A stretch of 64,000 nucleotides of DNA from contig NZ_JAOQJL010000011.1 in assembly GCF_025566965.1 (NCBI RefSeq), forward strand, positions 49,569 to 113,568, in the 5' to 3' direction. The stretch comes from Blautia_A ammoniilytica. GTDB taxonomy: Bacteria; Bacillota; Clostridia; Lachnospirales; Lachnospiraceae. Under the pieces are notes generated by a model. That model did no database searches. It saw nothing but the letters and a program-made list of their open reading frames with translations, and was not told the DNA's origin. Positions 46,113 through 55,608 of this stretch are shown here, in pieces; the first letter of the stretch is position 1; each line of letters opens with the position of its first letter. The position numbers and the translations under genes were made by a program.

Positions 46113-47183
46113 CTACCGCCTGCCACCGTCTCGACCTGGTATCCGGTCATTATACACCGGAAATTCCAGACCACTAATTCTGATGATGTTCTCATTGTTT
46201 TTTATCTGTTTTTTTCTCCAACATTTTATTGAATTCAGGTAATCTTCTTCCACCGTGCTGAGTGTTCGTGCTTTATATTTTTTATACTCGTCCGTTGCTT
46301 TATCAACAGCCTGTTTGTGCGATATACTTCCGTTTCCCTGTAAAAGCTGTTCCCCGCTCATTGTCAGAATCCGATCCAGATGCTCTGCCCAGTCCCTCAT
46401 TGTCATAGCCTGTTCCCGTTCTGCCTGACGTTCTGCAAAATCAAGATATCCCGATACCAGCTGTCCCATTGCACGTAATTCTTTTTCAAATAAATAATTC
46501 TTTGCAACTACAGCTTCTTTTAATGTTGGTTGATTTCCTTTAAAAGTAGTAAGTCCCATAAATTCTTTTTCTGCATCTGCTCTGTTATAGATTACTTCTG
46601 CTGCAGTTTGTCCATGAATTGCGTAGTGAATTTTATTTTTCACTTTTTTGAAAAATGCAATGGATATTTCCGCTTTCGGATCATAATCTATGCTCGTTGC
46701 ATAAATTTCCAGAACCTGGCGATAAAATACTTTCTCGGATGCACGAATATCACGGATTCTCTCTAGCAATTCCTTGAAATATCCACCGCCACCTAGATTT
46801 TTCAAACGATCATCATCAAGTGCAAAACCTTTTCTCATGTATTCTTTTAAAATCCCAGCTGCCCAGATTCTGAACTGTGTTCCTCGTTTTGATTTTACAC
46901 GATAGCCAACAGAAATAATAACATCAAGATTGTAATAGTCTACATTGTAAACTTTTCCATCAGTAGCAGTGTAGGCAAATTTTGCCCACACTGACTCTTT
47001 TTCTAACTCTCCCTCTTTAAAAATATTTCTGACATGTTTTCCAATCACACTACGATCTCTCTGAAACAATTCTGCCATCTGATCAATAGACAACCAGACT
47101 GTATCACCATCAAAAGTAGTTTCAACTTTCGTCAGACCATCCTCTGTCGTATAAATAATCATATCTGCTTTTTCTTTGTCCAT
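46113..47183 (-). CDS. RhuM family protein 1
   Basis: The protein is 356 residues. VWLSIDQMAELFQRDRSVIG, then KHVRNIFKEGELEKESVWAK, the GYRVKSKRGTQFRIWA core and the AAEVIYNRADAEKEFMGLTT motif place it in the RhuM (virulence RhuM) family. These cytoplasmic proteins of mobile and defence islands have a Bro/KilA-N-like N-terminus and unknown biochemistry. The C-terminus runs past the usual end (KNNENIIRISGLEFPVYNDR) and may be a fusion with foreign sequence. GGAGG lies eleven bases before the ATG. Confidence 0.85.
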   Translation of the reverse strand: MDKEKADMIIYTTEDGLTKVETTFDGDTVWLSIDQMAELFQRDRSVIGKHVRNIFKEGELEKESVWAKFAYTATDGKVYNVDYYNLDVIISVGYRVKSKRGTQFRIWAAGILKEYMRKGFALDDDRLKNLGGGGYFKELLERIRDIRASEKVFYRQVLEIYATSIDYDPKAEISIAFFKKVKNKIHYAIHGQTAAEVIYNRADAEKEFMGLTTFKGNQPTLKEAVVAKNYLFEKELRAMGQLVSGYLDFAERQAEREQAMTMRDWAEHLDRILTMSGEQLLQGNGSISHKQAVDKATDEYKKYKARTLSTVEEDYLNSIKCWRKKQIKNNENIIRISGLEFPVYNDRIPGRDGGRR

Positions 47184-47748
47184 AAATTAATTTTCCTCCA
47201 AAATCAGATACATTATCAACGTGAACAATTTAAAGAATAGAAATTCAACACAGCCACTATGACAAAATCATTATTCTGCATTTTTACCATTTATAATACG
47301 ATAGTAATCATCCATATCCACGCTGAGTTTTACCTTGGCATCTGGTTTTCGTTTGCCCCAAAAGCACACAGTCTCAACATGGCACGATACGTCCTGATTG
47401 ATGTCAGTTTTCGGGAACCGATCCAGACTAATGTGGACTGTAGCAAAATATCTCCATTTGTTTGCGGAAACATATCTACAAATTCTGTAGCAAAAATATC
47501 TCGATACATTCCGCTATCCATATCGCAGCCTGAACCTCGCCCGTTTACGGAAAAAGTTCAACTTTTTTAATCGTTTCTACTATTATAGTGATTCCAACAT
47601 AAAAGTCAAATCTTCCGAGGAAACGCCATCGCCTCAACCTTGTCCGTTCTTCCTACAGAAACAGGTCAACGGCTATTTTTCGCCCCGACTGATGGCTCAG
47701 CTTCCATGCACTCGACCTTGGTAAGCTAAAAATTTAATGGCGATGTTG
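47184..47748. other. Non-coding stretch with coding relics
   Basis: No intact gene is visible. On the minus strand an open frame from about 47505 to 47265 has no start and ends KLSVDMDDYYRIINGKNAE before a stop; another frame holds ATEFVDMFPQTNGDI. The region just before the second RhuM gene (47600-47740) reads like the degraded end of a conjugative-element gene. I could not identify either parent gene. Confidence 0.4.
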
Positions 47749-48795
47749 CTACTTCTTCGCATTCTCTTCCAGTTCCAGCATGTACTTATCAAAGTCAGAC
47801 ATAAATAATCTGTCCTGAATCACGCGGTATTTTTCAAATTCGGTCTCAGCTTTTGCTTTAGCAATCTCAGCAGTGATTTTACCTGCATCCTGAAGAACCT
47901 CTCTGTCATCAGCCATCAGGAATAAGTCCAGACGCTTTGCCCAGTCCTCCATCGTCATGGGAATGTGACGTTCCGCACGGTCCTCTGCCAAATCCAAATA
48001 AGCGGATACAATACGCTCCAGGGACCGCATTTCCTTCTCTGAAAGATAATTCTTCGCAACGCTCACATCACTTTTTACAATCTTACCTTCCGGTGCTGCT
48101 GCCCAAGTGGTTAATCCCATATGTAGCTTATCAGCATCGGCTCGCTCGTAAATCAACTCCGCTGCTGTATGCCCATGGACCGCATAATGCATCTTATTTT
48201 GAACCTTTGCAAAGAACTGTTTTGTTGTTTTTGCTGTTCGATCATAATCGAGAGCTGTAGCATAGATATCTGTTATCTTCTGATAAAATCTACGCTCAGA
48301 CAAACGAATCTCACGAATCTGCTCAAGCAAACGGTCGAAGTATTCTACTGTAAGCACAGATTCACCATTTTTCAGGCGTTCATCATCCATGACCCAGCCT
48401 TTGATTGTGTAATCCTTCACTATGCCATTGGCCCATTTGCGAAACTGCACTGCTCGCTCATTATTTACCTTGAATCCAACAGCAATAATCATTTGAAGAT
48501 TATAATGCTTTGTATCACGAGTCACCTGACGGGAACCTTCGGTTTGAACTATTCGGAAATTCCGAATAGTTGCAGACTCTTCTAATTCACTATCTGCATA
48601 AATCTTTTTAATATGTTCATTTATCGTTGGCAAACCAACGTCATACAATGTGGCCATCATCTTCTGTGTCAACCATATATTCTCATCCTCATAGCGCATC
48701 TCAATGCTGTCTTGCTGATCACCGATAGATGCAACATAAGTCAGGTATTCCGCTGCGCTTGAGCGGATGGTTATCTCATCTTTTTTCTTTGCCAA
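47749..48795 (-). CDS. RhuM family protein 2
   Basis: The protein is 348 residues. IWLTQKMMATLYDVGLPTIN, then EHIKKIYADSELEESATIRN, the VGFKVNNERAVQFRKWANGI core, and AAELIYERADADKLHMGLTT match the family and align with the first RhuM protein at moderate identity. The start appears to be TTG, eight bases after AGGAGG. It is followed closely upstream by an unknown gene, suggesting a two-gene unit. Confidence 0.88.
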   Translation of the reverse strand: MAKKKDEITIRSSAAEYLTYVASIGDQQDSIEMRYEDENIWLTQKMMATLYDVGLPTINEHIKKIYADSELEESATIRNFRIVQTEGSRQVTRDTKHYNLQMIIAVGFKVNNERAVQFRKWANGIVKDYTIKGWVMDDERLKNGESVLTVEYFDRLLEQIREIRLSERRFYQKITDIYATALDYDRTAKTTKQFFAKVQNKMHYAVHGHTAAELIYERADADKLHMGLTTWAAAPEGKIVKSDVSVAKNYLSEKEMRSLERIVSAYLDLAEDRAERHIPMTMEDWAKRLDLFLMADDREVLQDAGKITAEIAKAKAETEFEKYRVIQDRLFMSDFDKYMLELEENAKK

Positions 48796-48809
48796 ATGAA
48801 GCGCCTCCT

Positions 48810-49580
48810 CTAATTATCAAAGAAAATATCTAAATCAATTATTTCATAATCTTTTGAAAGCTGCACAGGATAGCTCTTTCCTGCCTCTATAGTCTCATTT
48901 GGGAGAACTATTCTATACTCCTGTTCTTGCTCAAAAAATACATCCTTGCAGAATAAAACTCTAAACGCATAATCCGCATAAAAAGTATATCTTGTTCCTC
49001 CGTCTACTTTTTCTGGAGATGCATCCTGCATCAAATATTTCATATACTCCATGTCCATTGCTATTTCACCATCGGTGGTTTCGTAACCTTTATCTATATG
49101 AAAATAATTGACTTTTTCAGCCTTAATCTCAGTACCTATACTTCTTTTAACATCTTCAATAAATACCTCTGGATTAGGAATTATTACAACAGCATCAGCA
49201 TTAGGGAAATGTTCTCTAATAGTCTTCTTTTTATCATCTGAAAGATTGATGATTAGATTTCCAACATCATCAACTTTACAATTGTCTTCATAGACAGCGA
49301 ACATACAAAAAACTGGCATTTTCTCTGCGGGTTCTATTCTCACTAAGCCATTTGCTTTTCCACATTCCGCGATTACTTCTTTAGTATCTGGATGCTGTAT
49401 TATCATTTTTTGAGCAAACATTCTCGTACCAACTTCAAGAATATCTCCTTGTCCTTTGATTTTCAGTTTATCTTCAATTCCCCAGAAAGTGACAGCATTT
49501 GAACAGTATATATTACCTTTTACAAGGCTCTCTAAATGCTCACGTTTCCCAAATTTTAATAAATATTTTATTTCATCCAC
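48810..49580 (-). CDS. Unrecognised 256-residue protein in the RhuM island
   Basis: I do not recognise a firm family. The start KYLLKFGKREHLESLVKGNI, then YCSNAVTFWGIEDK, and the late LFCKDVFFEQEQEYRIVLPN resemble uncharacterised proteins of mobile islands that start with a KFG.KEH segment and end with an EYRI motif. It has no signal peptide and is acidic. The start is GTG ten bases after AAGGAG. It probably shares a transcript with the second RhuM gene 14 bases downstream. Confidence 0.6.
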   Translation of the reverse strand: MDEIKYLLKFGKREHLESLVKGNIYCSNAVTFWGIEDKLKIKGQGDILEVGTRMFAQKMIIQHPDTKEVIAECGKANGLVRIEPAEKMPVFCMFAVYEDNCKVDDVGNLIINLSDDKKKTIREHFPNADAVVIIPNPEVFIEDVKRSIGTEIKAEKVNYFHIDKGYETTDGEIAMDMEYMKYLMQDASPEKVDGGTRYTFYADYAFRVLFCKDVFFEQEQEYRIVLPNETIEAGKSYPVQLSKDYEIIDLDIFFDN

Positions 49581-49729
49581 TAATCACTCACTCCTTCCAT
49601 AACATCTAATCCACAGACTAAACCATCTAACCGTTTTCACAGTGGATATATTTCAATATAAGAAATACGAACTTTCATGAGCTATTACCTAATCTCAAAA
49701 AAGCCGGTCAATACGCCACTTTCTGGCAC

Positions 49730-50890
49730 TTATTTATCTTTTCTTGACAACAAAACTGCGCACTCCACATGCTCGGTAAAACAAAACATCTCTACTGGCT
49801 GGATTTTCCTGACAGCATAACCTTTCCGGGTAAGGTATCCCAGATCACGGGCCAGAGTTTCCGGGTTACAGGAAATGTATACCACCCGGTCAGGGTTTAA
49901 TTTCACAAGGGAGCTTAGAAATTTCTGGTCACTCCCTGCACGAGGCGGATCCATAAACACAACCTGGGCGGTCTGTCCGGTAGCAGCCATTGCTTCCATA
50001 TATTCCCCTGCATCTCCTTCGCAGAAGCGTACATTGGAACTTTTATTTTCTCTTGCATTGATCCTGGCATCCTTTACTGCATCCTTATTCAGTTCAACTC
50101 CTGTTACCCTTCCTGCTTTTTTCGCTGCGATCAGGCTGATGGTGCCAATGCCGCAATAGGCATCGATCACACTTTCTTTTCCTGTCAGGTCTGCATATTC
50201 CACAGCTTTCTCATACAGGATCTCCGTCTGCTTAGGATTCACCTGATAAAAAGACCTGGGAGAAATACGGAAGGTACAGCCACAAAGGCTATCCTTAATA
50301 TAACCCTTTCCGTAAAGCACAATATCACGGTCTCCAAGAACCATGCTTGTATTTCTGTCATTTACATTCAAAACGATTGTTGTGATTTCAGGATGTGCCT
50401 TTTTCAGTGCTTTCACAAAATTATTCTTTGACGGAAAAACAGGTGAAACAGTTACAAGAACCACCATGATCTCTTTACTGGTAAAACCTCTGCGTACCAG
50501 TACATGACGTAAAAGTCCATATCCGGTATCTTCATCATAGGTCTTGATCTTAAAGGATTTCAGCATGCCACGGATGGTACGGATGATCTCCTGGCTTTTC
50601 TCATCCTCGATCAGGCACTGGTCAATAGATACAACCCGGTGGGATCTGGGCTCATATATACCGGAAATAATATTTCCTTTCCGGTCACGGTCAAAAACTG
50701 CATGAACTTTATTCCGATAAAAATATGGATTCTTCATCCCTATGATCTTCTGCACTTTTCCATATTTTCCCAGCAATTCCTGTACCTGCTTCTGTTTTTT
50801 GACAAGCTGCTTCTCATAGGGTACGCCCTGGTATCTGCATCCTCCGCATTTTTTTGCATATGCACAACTTAATACTTTTTCTTCGCTCAT
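49730..50890 (-). CDS. rlmD: 23S rRNA uracil-C5 methyltransferase (RlmD/RlmCD type)
   Basis: The protein is about 386 residues. It has an N-terminal iron-sulfur cysteine set (CAYAKKCGGCRYQ plus the later DQCLIED), an FYQVNPKQTEILYEKAVEYA segment, SAM site DAYCGIGTISL, DPPRAGSDQKF and catalytic CNPETLARDL. It is shorter than E. coli RlmD because the N-terminal TRAM domain is missing. The ATG has GGAGG upstream; another ATG 18 bases earlier would overlap this site. Confidence 0.9.
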   Translation of the reverse strand: MSEEKVLSCAYAKKCGGCRYQGVPYEKQLVKKQKQVQELLGKYGKVQKIIGMKNPYFYRNKVHAVFDRDRKGNIISGIYEPRSHRVVSIDQCLIEDEKSQEIIRTIRGMLKSFKIKTYDEDTGYGLLRHVLVRRGFTSKEIMVVLVTVSPVFPSKNNFVKALKKAHPEITTIVLNVNDRNTSMVLGDRDIVLYGKGYIKDSLCGCTFRISPRSFYQVNPKQTEILYEKAVEYADLTGKESVIDAYCGIGTISLIAAKKAGRVTGVELNKDAVKDARINARENKSSNVRFCEGDAGEYMEAMAATGQTAQVVFMDPPRAGSDQKFLSSLVKLNPDRVVYISCNPETLARDLGYLTRKGYAVRKIQPVEMFCFTEHVECAVLLSRKDK

Positions 50891-50954
50891 TTTTCCTCCA
50901 AAAAGCATTGCAGACTTTTATAAAAACTCCACAATGATTCTAATATTTCGATCA

Positions 50955-51620
50955 TTATATTTTCTCGATAGTATTCCGCAGCTTCTGCATCTTTTCATCC
51001 AAAGCTGCCACTTCCTCCGAATAGTCCCTCAGTTCCTTGGCTGCCTTTTCTGCACCAGATACGTTTTTTTTGTACATTAACTGGTACTCCAGCACAGACC
51101 AGAAATCCATGGCAACAGTACGGATCTGTATTTCCACTCGTTTTGTCTCAGATTCTTCATTGAAATAAATAGGGATATCCACGATCAGGTGAAGACTCAT
51201 ATACCCGTTTTTCTTTGGCTTTTCAATATAATCCTTCTCTTTGATAACTTTGATATCTTGCTGTTTTTTCAGGATCTGTGCCACTTCATATACATCATCA
51301 AGAAAAAGACAGACGATCCTTACACCGATCAGATCGTTCAGCTTTTTTCTTGCGGTCTGCAGATCTGTATCCAGTCCCTTCCTCACAAGCTTGGCATATA
51401 TGCTTTCCGGCTTTTTGATCCTTCCGGTAATACTTTTCATAACTTCTCTCTGATATTTCATGGAAAGCTGTTCATCAATGATCTTTGCCTTTGCTTCTAC
51501 AATACCGATGGCATACTGTCCCTGCAGATAGAACTGATCCTTCTGCATGTCTTTGTATATTTTCCTGATTTCTGCTGCTTCTTTTTCCCCGATTATATTC
51601 TTATCTTCTTTATTCCCCAT
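50955..51620 (-). CDS. Small alarmone synthetase (GTP pyrophosphokinase, RelP/RelQ type)
   Basis: The protein is about 221 residues with a single RelA/SpoT synthetase domain: RKKLNDLIGVRIVCLFLDDV, KPKKNGYMSLHLIVDIPIYF and RVEIQIRTVAMDFWSVLEYQ. There is no hydrolase or regulatory domain. It makes (p)ppGpp from GTP/GDP and ATP under stress. The ATG with AAGGAGTG eight bases upstream is chosen over an extension of 28 codons. Confidence 0.9.
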   Translation of the reverse strand: MGNKEDKNIIGEKEAAEIRKIYKDMQKDQFYLQGQYAIGIVEAKAKIIDEQLSMKYQREVMKSITGRIKKPESIYAKLVRKGLDTDLQTARKKLNDLIGVRIVCLFLDDVYEVAQILKKQQDIKVIKEKDYIEKPKKNGYMSLHLIVDIPIYFNEESETKRVEIQIRTVAMDFWSVLEYQLMYKKNVSGAEKAAKELRDYSEEVAALDEKMQKLRNTIEKI

Positions 51621-51800
51621 AAACGATACACTCCTTGATCCAATCCTACGTAACTGTTCAGTATCATCACAGTTACTTTCTACTGAATAGTTACAATAAT
51701 ACAATAAATTTTCCTCAATGCCAATGATAAATGATGAAATAATACAGGATCCTTGTGCTTATTATCCATATGTTTCTGTAAAATCCTGGTAAAATCATAA

Positions 51801-51859
51801 AAATGCCACATTCCTTATTACTGAAGAACTCTTTTCAGTATTAAGAAGATGTGGCATTT
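51801..51859. terminator. Terminator after the PAP2 gene
   Basis: Perfect AAATGCCACAT / ATGTGGCATTT arms enclose an inner TACTGAA/TTCAGTA stem. On the minus strand TTTTATGATTTT follows, about 55 bases past the phosphatase stop. Confidence 0.8.
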
Positions 51860-51912
51860 ATACATTTCATCCGGAGGTATCTTTGCAGGAGTTTTTTACA
51901 ACATTTACTGGT

Positions 51913-52461
51913 TTATGCAGTTTGCTTTTTATGATCGCAAAAGCGACTTACCATCCATACTGCCAGCGCTGAAGCAAACAGGCCTATCAAGAAGCCGGCC
52001 AGTACATCTGTAGGATAATGAACTCCCAGATACAGCCTTGAAAAGGCGATCATACAGGCCAGGACCAGGGCCGGGATCCCGTATTTCTTTGGCAAAAGCC
52101 TGAAATACACAAAAGCACTTGCAAATGAAGCACAGGTATGCCCTGATGGAAAAGACCAGTCTATTGGCTTGGTGACAATTGGGATCAACGCACTGTATGT
52201 ATCATATGGTCTGACTCTTGCAACCATATTTTTCAGACATACATTAGTGATCAGCGCTCCGATCACAAGGGCAATTGCTGCTGCCGCGCCTGCTTTCCTG
52301 GTTTTCTTCATGATCAGCAGGACAACTGCCAGAAGGATCCAGAACCATCCTCCGTCTCCCAGAAATGTGATGGCTCTCCAGAATCCATTCATCCATTCTT
52401 TTCGGATATGCTCCTGGATATATAAAAGAATAGAGATATCTGCATTTTGTATTATATTCAT
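51913..52461 (-). CDS. PAP2-family membrane phosphatase
   Basis: The protein is 182 residues with about five helices. The three PAP2 motifs are KNMVARVRP, PSGHTCASFA and SRLYLGVHYPTD. It is probably an undecaprenyl-pyrophosphate or lipid phosphate phosphatase at the outer face, which would support the polymer pathways in this window by recycling the carrier (inference). Confidence 0.9.
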   Translation of the reverse strand: MNIIQNADISILLYIQEHIRKEWMNGFWRAITFLGDGGWFWILLAVVLLIMKKTRKAGAAAAIALVIGALITNVCLKNMVARVRPYDTYSALIPIVTKPIDWSFPSGHTCASFASAFVYFRLLPKKYGIPALVLACMIAFSRLYLGVHYPTDVLAGFLIGLFASALAVWMVSRFCDHKKQTA

Positions 52462-52570
52462 TTTTCTGACCCTTTCTTTTCTTAGTACGCAAAAAGAATA
52501 TCAGAAAACAGATTACACTATTTACCCCAAAATGTAAAGCTTGTAAAACAGCATTGCCGGATTTCAAGTC

Positions 52571-52745
52571 GAGCAGCCGCGAGACTTGGCGCGTGATTCT
52601 GGTCAGCGTAAGCTGACATATTCTTTACAGAATCACTGCGCATCCTCGCGGAGCGTTTATCTCAGTCGGAGATTGGACTCCCACTGAGACGAACTTGCTG
52701 TTACTCACCACCTGAAAGAGGTGGGAGTCTTCTCGACTGAGATAA
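52571..52745. repeat. Dispersed two-hairpin repeat, full copy C
   Basis: Hairpin 1 (52571-52655) has arms with CGCGAG/CTCGCG and TGATTCTG/CAGAATCA and tip GTCAGC-GTAA-GCTGAC. Hairpin 2 (52656-52745) has outer arms TTTATCTCAGTCG / CGACTGAGATAAA and the inner core GACTCCCAC ... GGTGGGAGTC. The bulge after the hairpin 1 tip (GACATAyTTCT) and the inner core match copy A, while the stems differ by paired changes. It fills most of the 310-base space after the alpha/beta hydrolase gene. Confidence 0.85.
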
Positions 52746-52771
52746 AATCATCTTTTCACGAATAAAACCTT

Positions 52772-53551
52772 TTAAAACAGCATTTCACGGATTGCTTCAT
52801 TGATCATCTGTTTGTGAAGGGCACCATCTTTATCCTTATCCGGGATTTCCAAAAGCACAGCACCAGGAATATGCTTTGCCAGATATTCGCCATATTCGTA
52901 AGGATGGCACAGATCATTCCTGCAGGCCAGAATGGTAACAGGAACCTGGATATTCTTCAGCACCTCCACATTAGGAATAGGCGTCTTATCCGGCAGGATC
53001 TGATATTTCTGCCAGTATTTAACACAGGCTTTATCTTCAAAAGGAGAAGTAAATGCATTGCAGGTATAAGCAGACGGCTCCTTTACGATCTGCCACCCTT
53101 CGGTGGTATAAAACCGCTCAATGCCTCCCTCCTGCAGACAGGCTCCCAGATCATAATACGCTTTCTGAACCTTATCTGACATAGGATGATCTGTCCATGC
53201 ATTCCGGATCAGAAGAAGCTTTTCAACCTTCTGGGGATATCTTACAGCTAGATTCAGACATACTGCAGCTCCCATAGAGATTCCTGCAAAGTACGCCTTT
53301 TTAATTTCCAGTCTGTCCATTAAATCACACACATCATCAGCAAGATGATCAAAGTCAAATTTCTCCCAGCAGGCTTCACTTTCGCCGTGGCCCTGCTGGT
53401 TCAGATTGATCAGACTTACCCCTTCAAGCGGCTCATAGGTAGACTGGATCTGCTTTACGCTTCCTCCCATGCCATGCAGAAATATGAAGGGTATCCCTTC
53501 ACCACTGATCTCATATTCCAGGTGAAGACCATGATTTATCCATTTATACAT
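52772..53551 (-). CDS. Alpha/beta hydrolase
   Basis: The protein is 259 residues. FLHGMGGSVKQ is the oxyanion loop, AGISMGAAVCL the nucleophile elbow (serine near 94), and the acid and histidine lie near ACRNDLCHPYEYGE and the final DGALHKQM. No signal peptide is present. It overlaps the isomerase gene by eight bases and is the last gene of the ASKHA/DeoR operon. The substrate is unknown; an ester or lactone from sugar oxidation would fit its neighbours. Confidence 0.85.
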   Translation of the reverse strand: MYKWINHGLHLEYEISGEGIPFIFLHGMGGSVKQIQSTYEPLEGVSLINLNQQGHGESEACWEKFDFDHLADDVCDLMDRLEIKKAYFAGISMGAAVCLNLAVRYPQKVEKLLLIRNAWTDHPMSDKVQKAYYDLGACLQEGGIERFYTTEGWQIVKEPSAYTCNAFTSPFEDKACVKYWQKYQILPDKTPIPNVEVLKNIQVPVTILACRNDLCHPYEYGEYLAKHIPGAVLLEIPDKDKDGALHKQMINEAIREMLF

Positions 53552-54377
53552 TAAGAATCTCCTCCAGGAACTTTTTGCTTACCGGTATCTGTTCTTCTGA
53601 AAGACCATGCATGATCAGTGCACCTTCATATCCTGTCTTTTTCAGAAGATCAATATACAGTCTGAAATCAAGATCTCCCTGTCCGGCAGCTACGAACTCT
53701 GTGTTTCCTTTAAAGGAAATATCTTTTGCATGTGCCAAAACAATATCCCTTCCAAGAATCTCAAAGCCTTCTCTCAGTACTTTTTCCATGTCTGCTGCAT
53801 CACCGTCATGGAACAGGTTTGCACCATCCATAATGATCTTGATCCGGTCACTGCCGGAAGCATCCATATATTTTCTTGCGATCTCAGGAGAACAGATAAT
53901 ATTGCTTGCCTCTGTTTCCACACCAAGGATCACATCGTTATCATCTGCATATTTTAAAATGGTCTCTGTGGTTCTCATCAGATCGTCCCAGGAAGACTGC
54001 TTGGTATTGTCCTCATGCCATTTCCATTTGCTTTCTGTATTCTTGGATCCAGTGCAAAGTGTAACAATGGGAATACCCAGATATCTGGCGATCTGGCACT
54101 GAAGCTTAAACTGGTCACAGCCTTTTTTTCGCGCCTCTTCGTCCGGATCGATCATATTAAAGGTACCGGAAAGTGCATCCAGACGGATGTTATATTTTGC
54201 AGTAAGTGTACGGATCTCTTCCAGTTTGGTTTCTGCCACATGCTCCGGCAGGGAAGGAAGGCCTGCATTGGAAAGATTGAACTGAGTATGTGTAATGCCA
54301 TTTGCCGTCATTCTTCTGTATGTTTCTTCCAGATCACCGATCTCATAGGTTCTGGAAAAAATACCGATTTCTTTCAT
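53544..54377 (-). CDS. Sugar phosphate isomerase/epimerase-like TIM-barrel protein
   Basis: The protein is about 277 residues of the AP-endonuclease-2/xylose-isomerase-like fold. LCTGSKNTESKWKWHEDNTK, ILGVETEASNIICSPEIARK and IIMDGANLFHDGD hold the usual metal ligands, and IVLAHAKDISFKG follows. I use the second ATG because it is nine bases after GGGAGG. It probably isomerises a sugar or inositol derivative made by the neighbouring dehydrogenase. Confidence 0.85.
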   Translation of the reverse strand: MKEIGIFSRTYEIGDLEETYRRMTANGITHTQFNLSNAGLPSLPEHVAETKLEEIRTLTAKYNIRLDALSGTFNMIDPDEEARKKGCDQFKLQCQIARYLGIPIVTLCTGSKNTESKWKWHEDNTKQSSWDDLMRTTETILKYADDNDVILGVETEASNIICSPEIARKYMDASGSDRIKIIMDGANLFHDGDAADMEKVLREGFEILGRDIVLAHAKDISFKGNTEFVAAGQGDLDFRLYIDLLKKTGYEGALIMHGLSEEQIPVSKKFLEEILNV

Positions 54378-54379
54378 GA

Positions 54380-55468
54380 TCATAATCCTCCCTTAACGTC
54401 TTTTAATGCGATCCATTTGCCACCTTGCTGTACAGACTGATAAGTTGCGATTAATGCACGCATCACCATCATTCCATCATCTGCAGTTGCCCCTGTACAC
54501 GGTGTGCCGTTTAAGATACTGTCTGCAAAGCCTTCCAGCTCTCTTCTGTAAAACTGGCCGTCATATGCTGCAGGTGTGGAAGAAACATTGGTTTCTTTAT
54601 CATAGCATTCTACAATAGAAGAACGGAATTCCCATGGATTAAAGGTCTTAGCATAGACTGTTCCGCCTGTACCGTAAATCTCACAGCCTTCATGCCACTG
54701 CTGTGCAATTGCAATGGTAAGATCCAAAGTACCAATGGCTCCACTGGCAAAATTACAGTCAATCAGCCAGGAATGAACCTTTTCTTTATGTACATATCTT
54801 GCGGAAACGCAGTCAATATCCCCCATAAAATAAAGAGCTGTATCAAACAGATGGCTTCCATGTCCCAGAAGGTAATAATGATCCAGCACTGCCTTTGGAT
54901 TGCCTGCCGGTTTCTTCATTGCATCACTGGAATACAAAACAGGCATCACGTTATCTGTAAGGGTATAACGGCCTACGCTGTCACAATACCAGCCTTTATA
55001 TGTTGTAATCTCGCCCATTTTTTCTTCTTTAAATTTCTTGGCATACTGAAGGCCTTCATCATAGCGCTTCATATGCCCCACCTGAAGGAACAGCCCTCTT
55101 TCCTCTGCCATTTCTTTTAATTCCTGGCATTCTTCAATGGAAACTCCCATAGGCTTTTCCACAAAAACATGCTTTCCTGCAAGAATCGCCTGTTTTGCAC
55201 ATGGTACGTGAAACTGATCCCCAATACCAATGATCACTGCATCAATCTCCGGATCTGCCAGCATTTTGCTGTAATCGTCATATACCTTTTTAGGGGAATA
55301 AATAGCAGCCATTTTTTCACGAAGTTCTGCTGCCACATCACAAATTGCTTCCAGCTGAATGTTATGTGCTTTCGTGCATCCGATCAGATGGGCAGCCTGA
55401 CAGATGATTCCACAGCCAAGTACACCAACCTTTAAACAACGCTCGTCTTTTTTTACATTTGTTTTCAT
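54380..55468 (-). CDS. Gfo/Idh/MocA family dehydrogenase
   Basis: The protein is 362 residues. The Rossmann start is VGVLGCGIICQAAHLIGC, EKPMG is the family's conserved lysine loop, and FLQVGHMKRYDEGL plus LLGHGSHLFDTALYFMGDID carry catalytic residues. It is NAD(P)-dependent, acting on a sugar, inositol or related polyol. It is the first gene downstream of the DeoR-controlled promoter. Confidence 0.9.
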   Translation of the reverse strand: MKTNVKKDERCLKVGVLGCGIICQAAHLIGCTKAHNIQLEAICDVAAELREKMAAIYSPKKVYDDYSKMLADPEIDAVIIGIGDQFHVPCAKQAILAGKHVFVEKPMGVSIEECQELKEMAEERGLFLQVGHMKRYDEGLQYAKKFKEEKMGEITTYKGWYCDSVGRYTLTDNVMPVLYSSDAMKKPAGNPKAVLDHYYLLGHGSHLFDTALYFMGDIDCVSARYVHKEKVHSWLIDCNFASGAIGTLDLTIAIAQQWHEGCEIYGTGGTVYAKTFNPWEFRSSIVECYDKETNVSSTPAAYDGQFYRRELEGFADSILNGTPCTGATADDGMMVMRALIATYQSVQQGGKWIALKDVKGGL

Positions 55469-55539
55469 TGTATCATAACTCCTGTCCTGTTTATTTTTTA
55501 CTGTCCATTAAAGAGGTTCGGATTCTTTTTGACAGGTTC

Positions 55540-55598
55540 ATTGTATGATTTTTGCATGCGCGTTTCAAGCATATATCATGCGTGTTTATGCATGTTTC
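55540..55598 (-). promoter_or_regulatory. Promoter and repeated operator for the dehydrogenase gene
   Basis: On the minus strand TTGAAA (55563-55568) and TACAAT (55540-55545) are 17 bases apart. On the plus strand three copies of a ten-base unit, TGCGCGTTTC (55558-55567), TGCGTGTTTA (55579-55588) and TGCATGTTTC (55589-55598), overlap and precede the -35 box. Repeated units of this kind are typical of DeoR-family operators, and a DeoR gene lies just upstream. Confidence 0.6.
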
Positions 55599-55608
55599 AT
55601 TGCTTCAC

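Noticed and set aside
47259..47570. Plus-strand 103-codon frame between the RhuM genes
   Set aside because: The opposite strand carries better coding relics, and this frame has no ribosome site or recognisable sequence.
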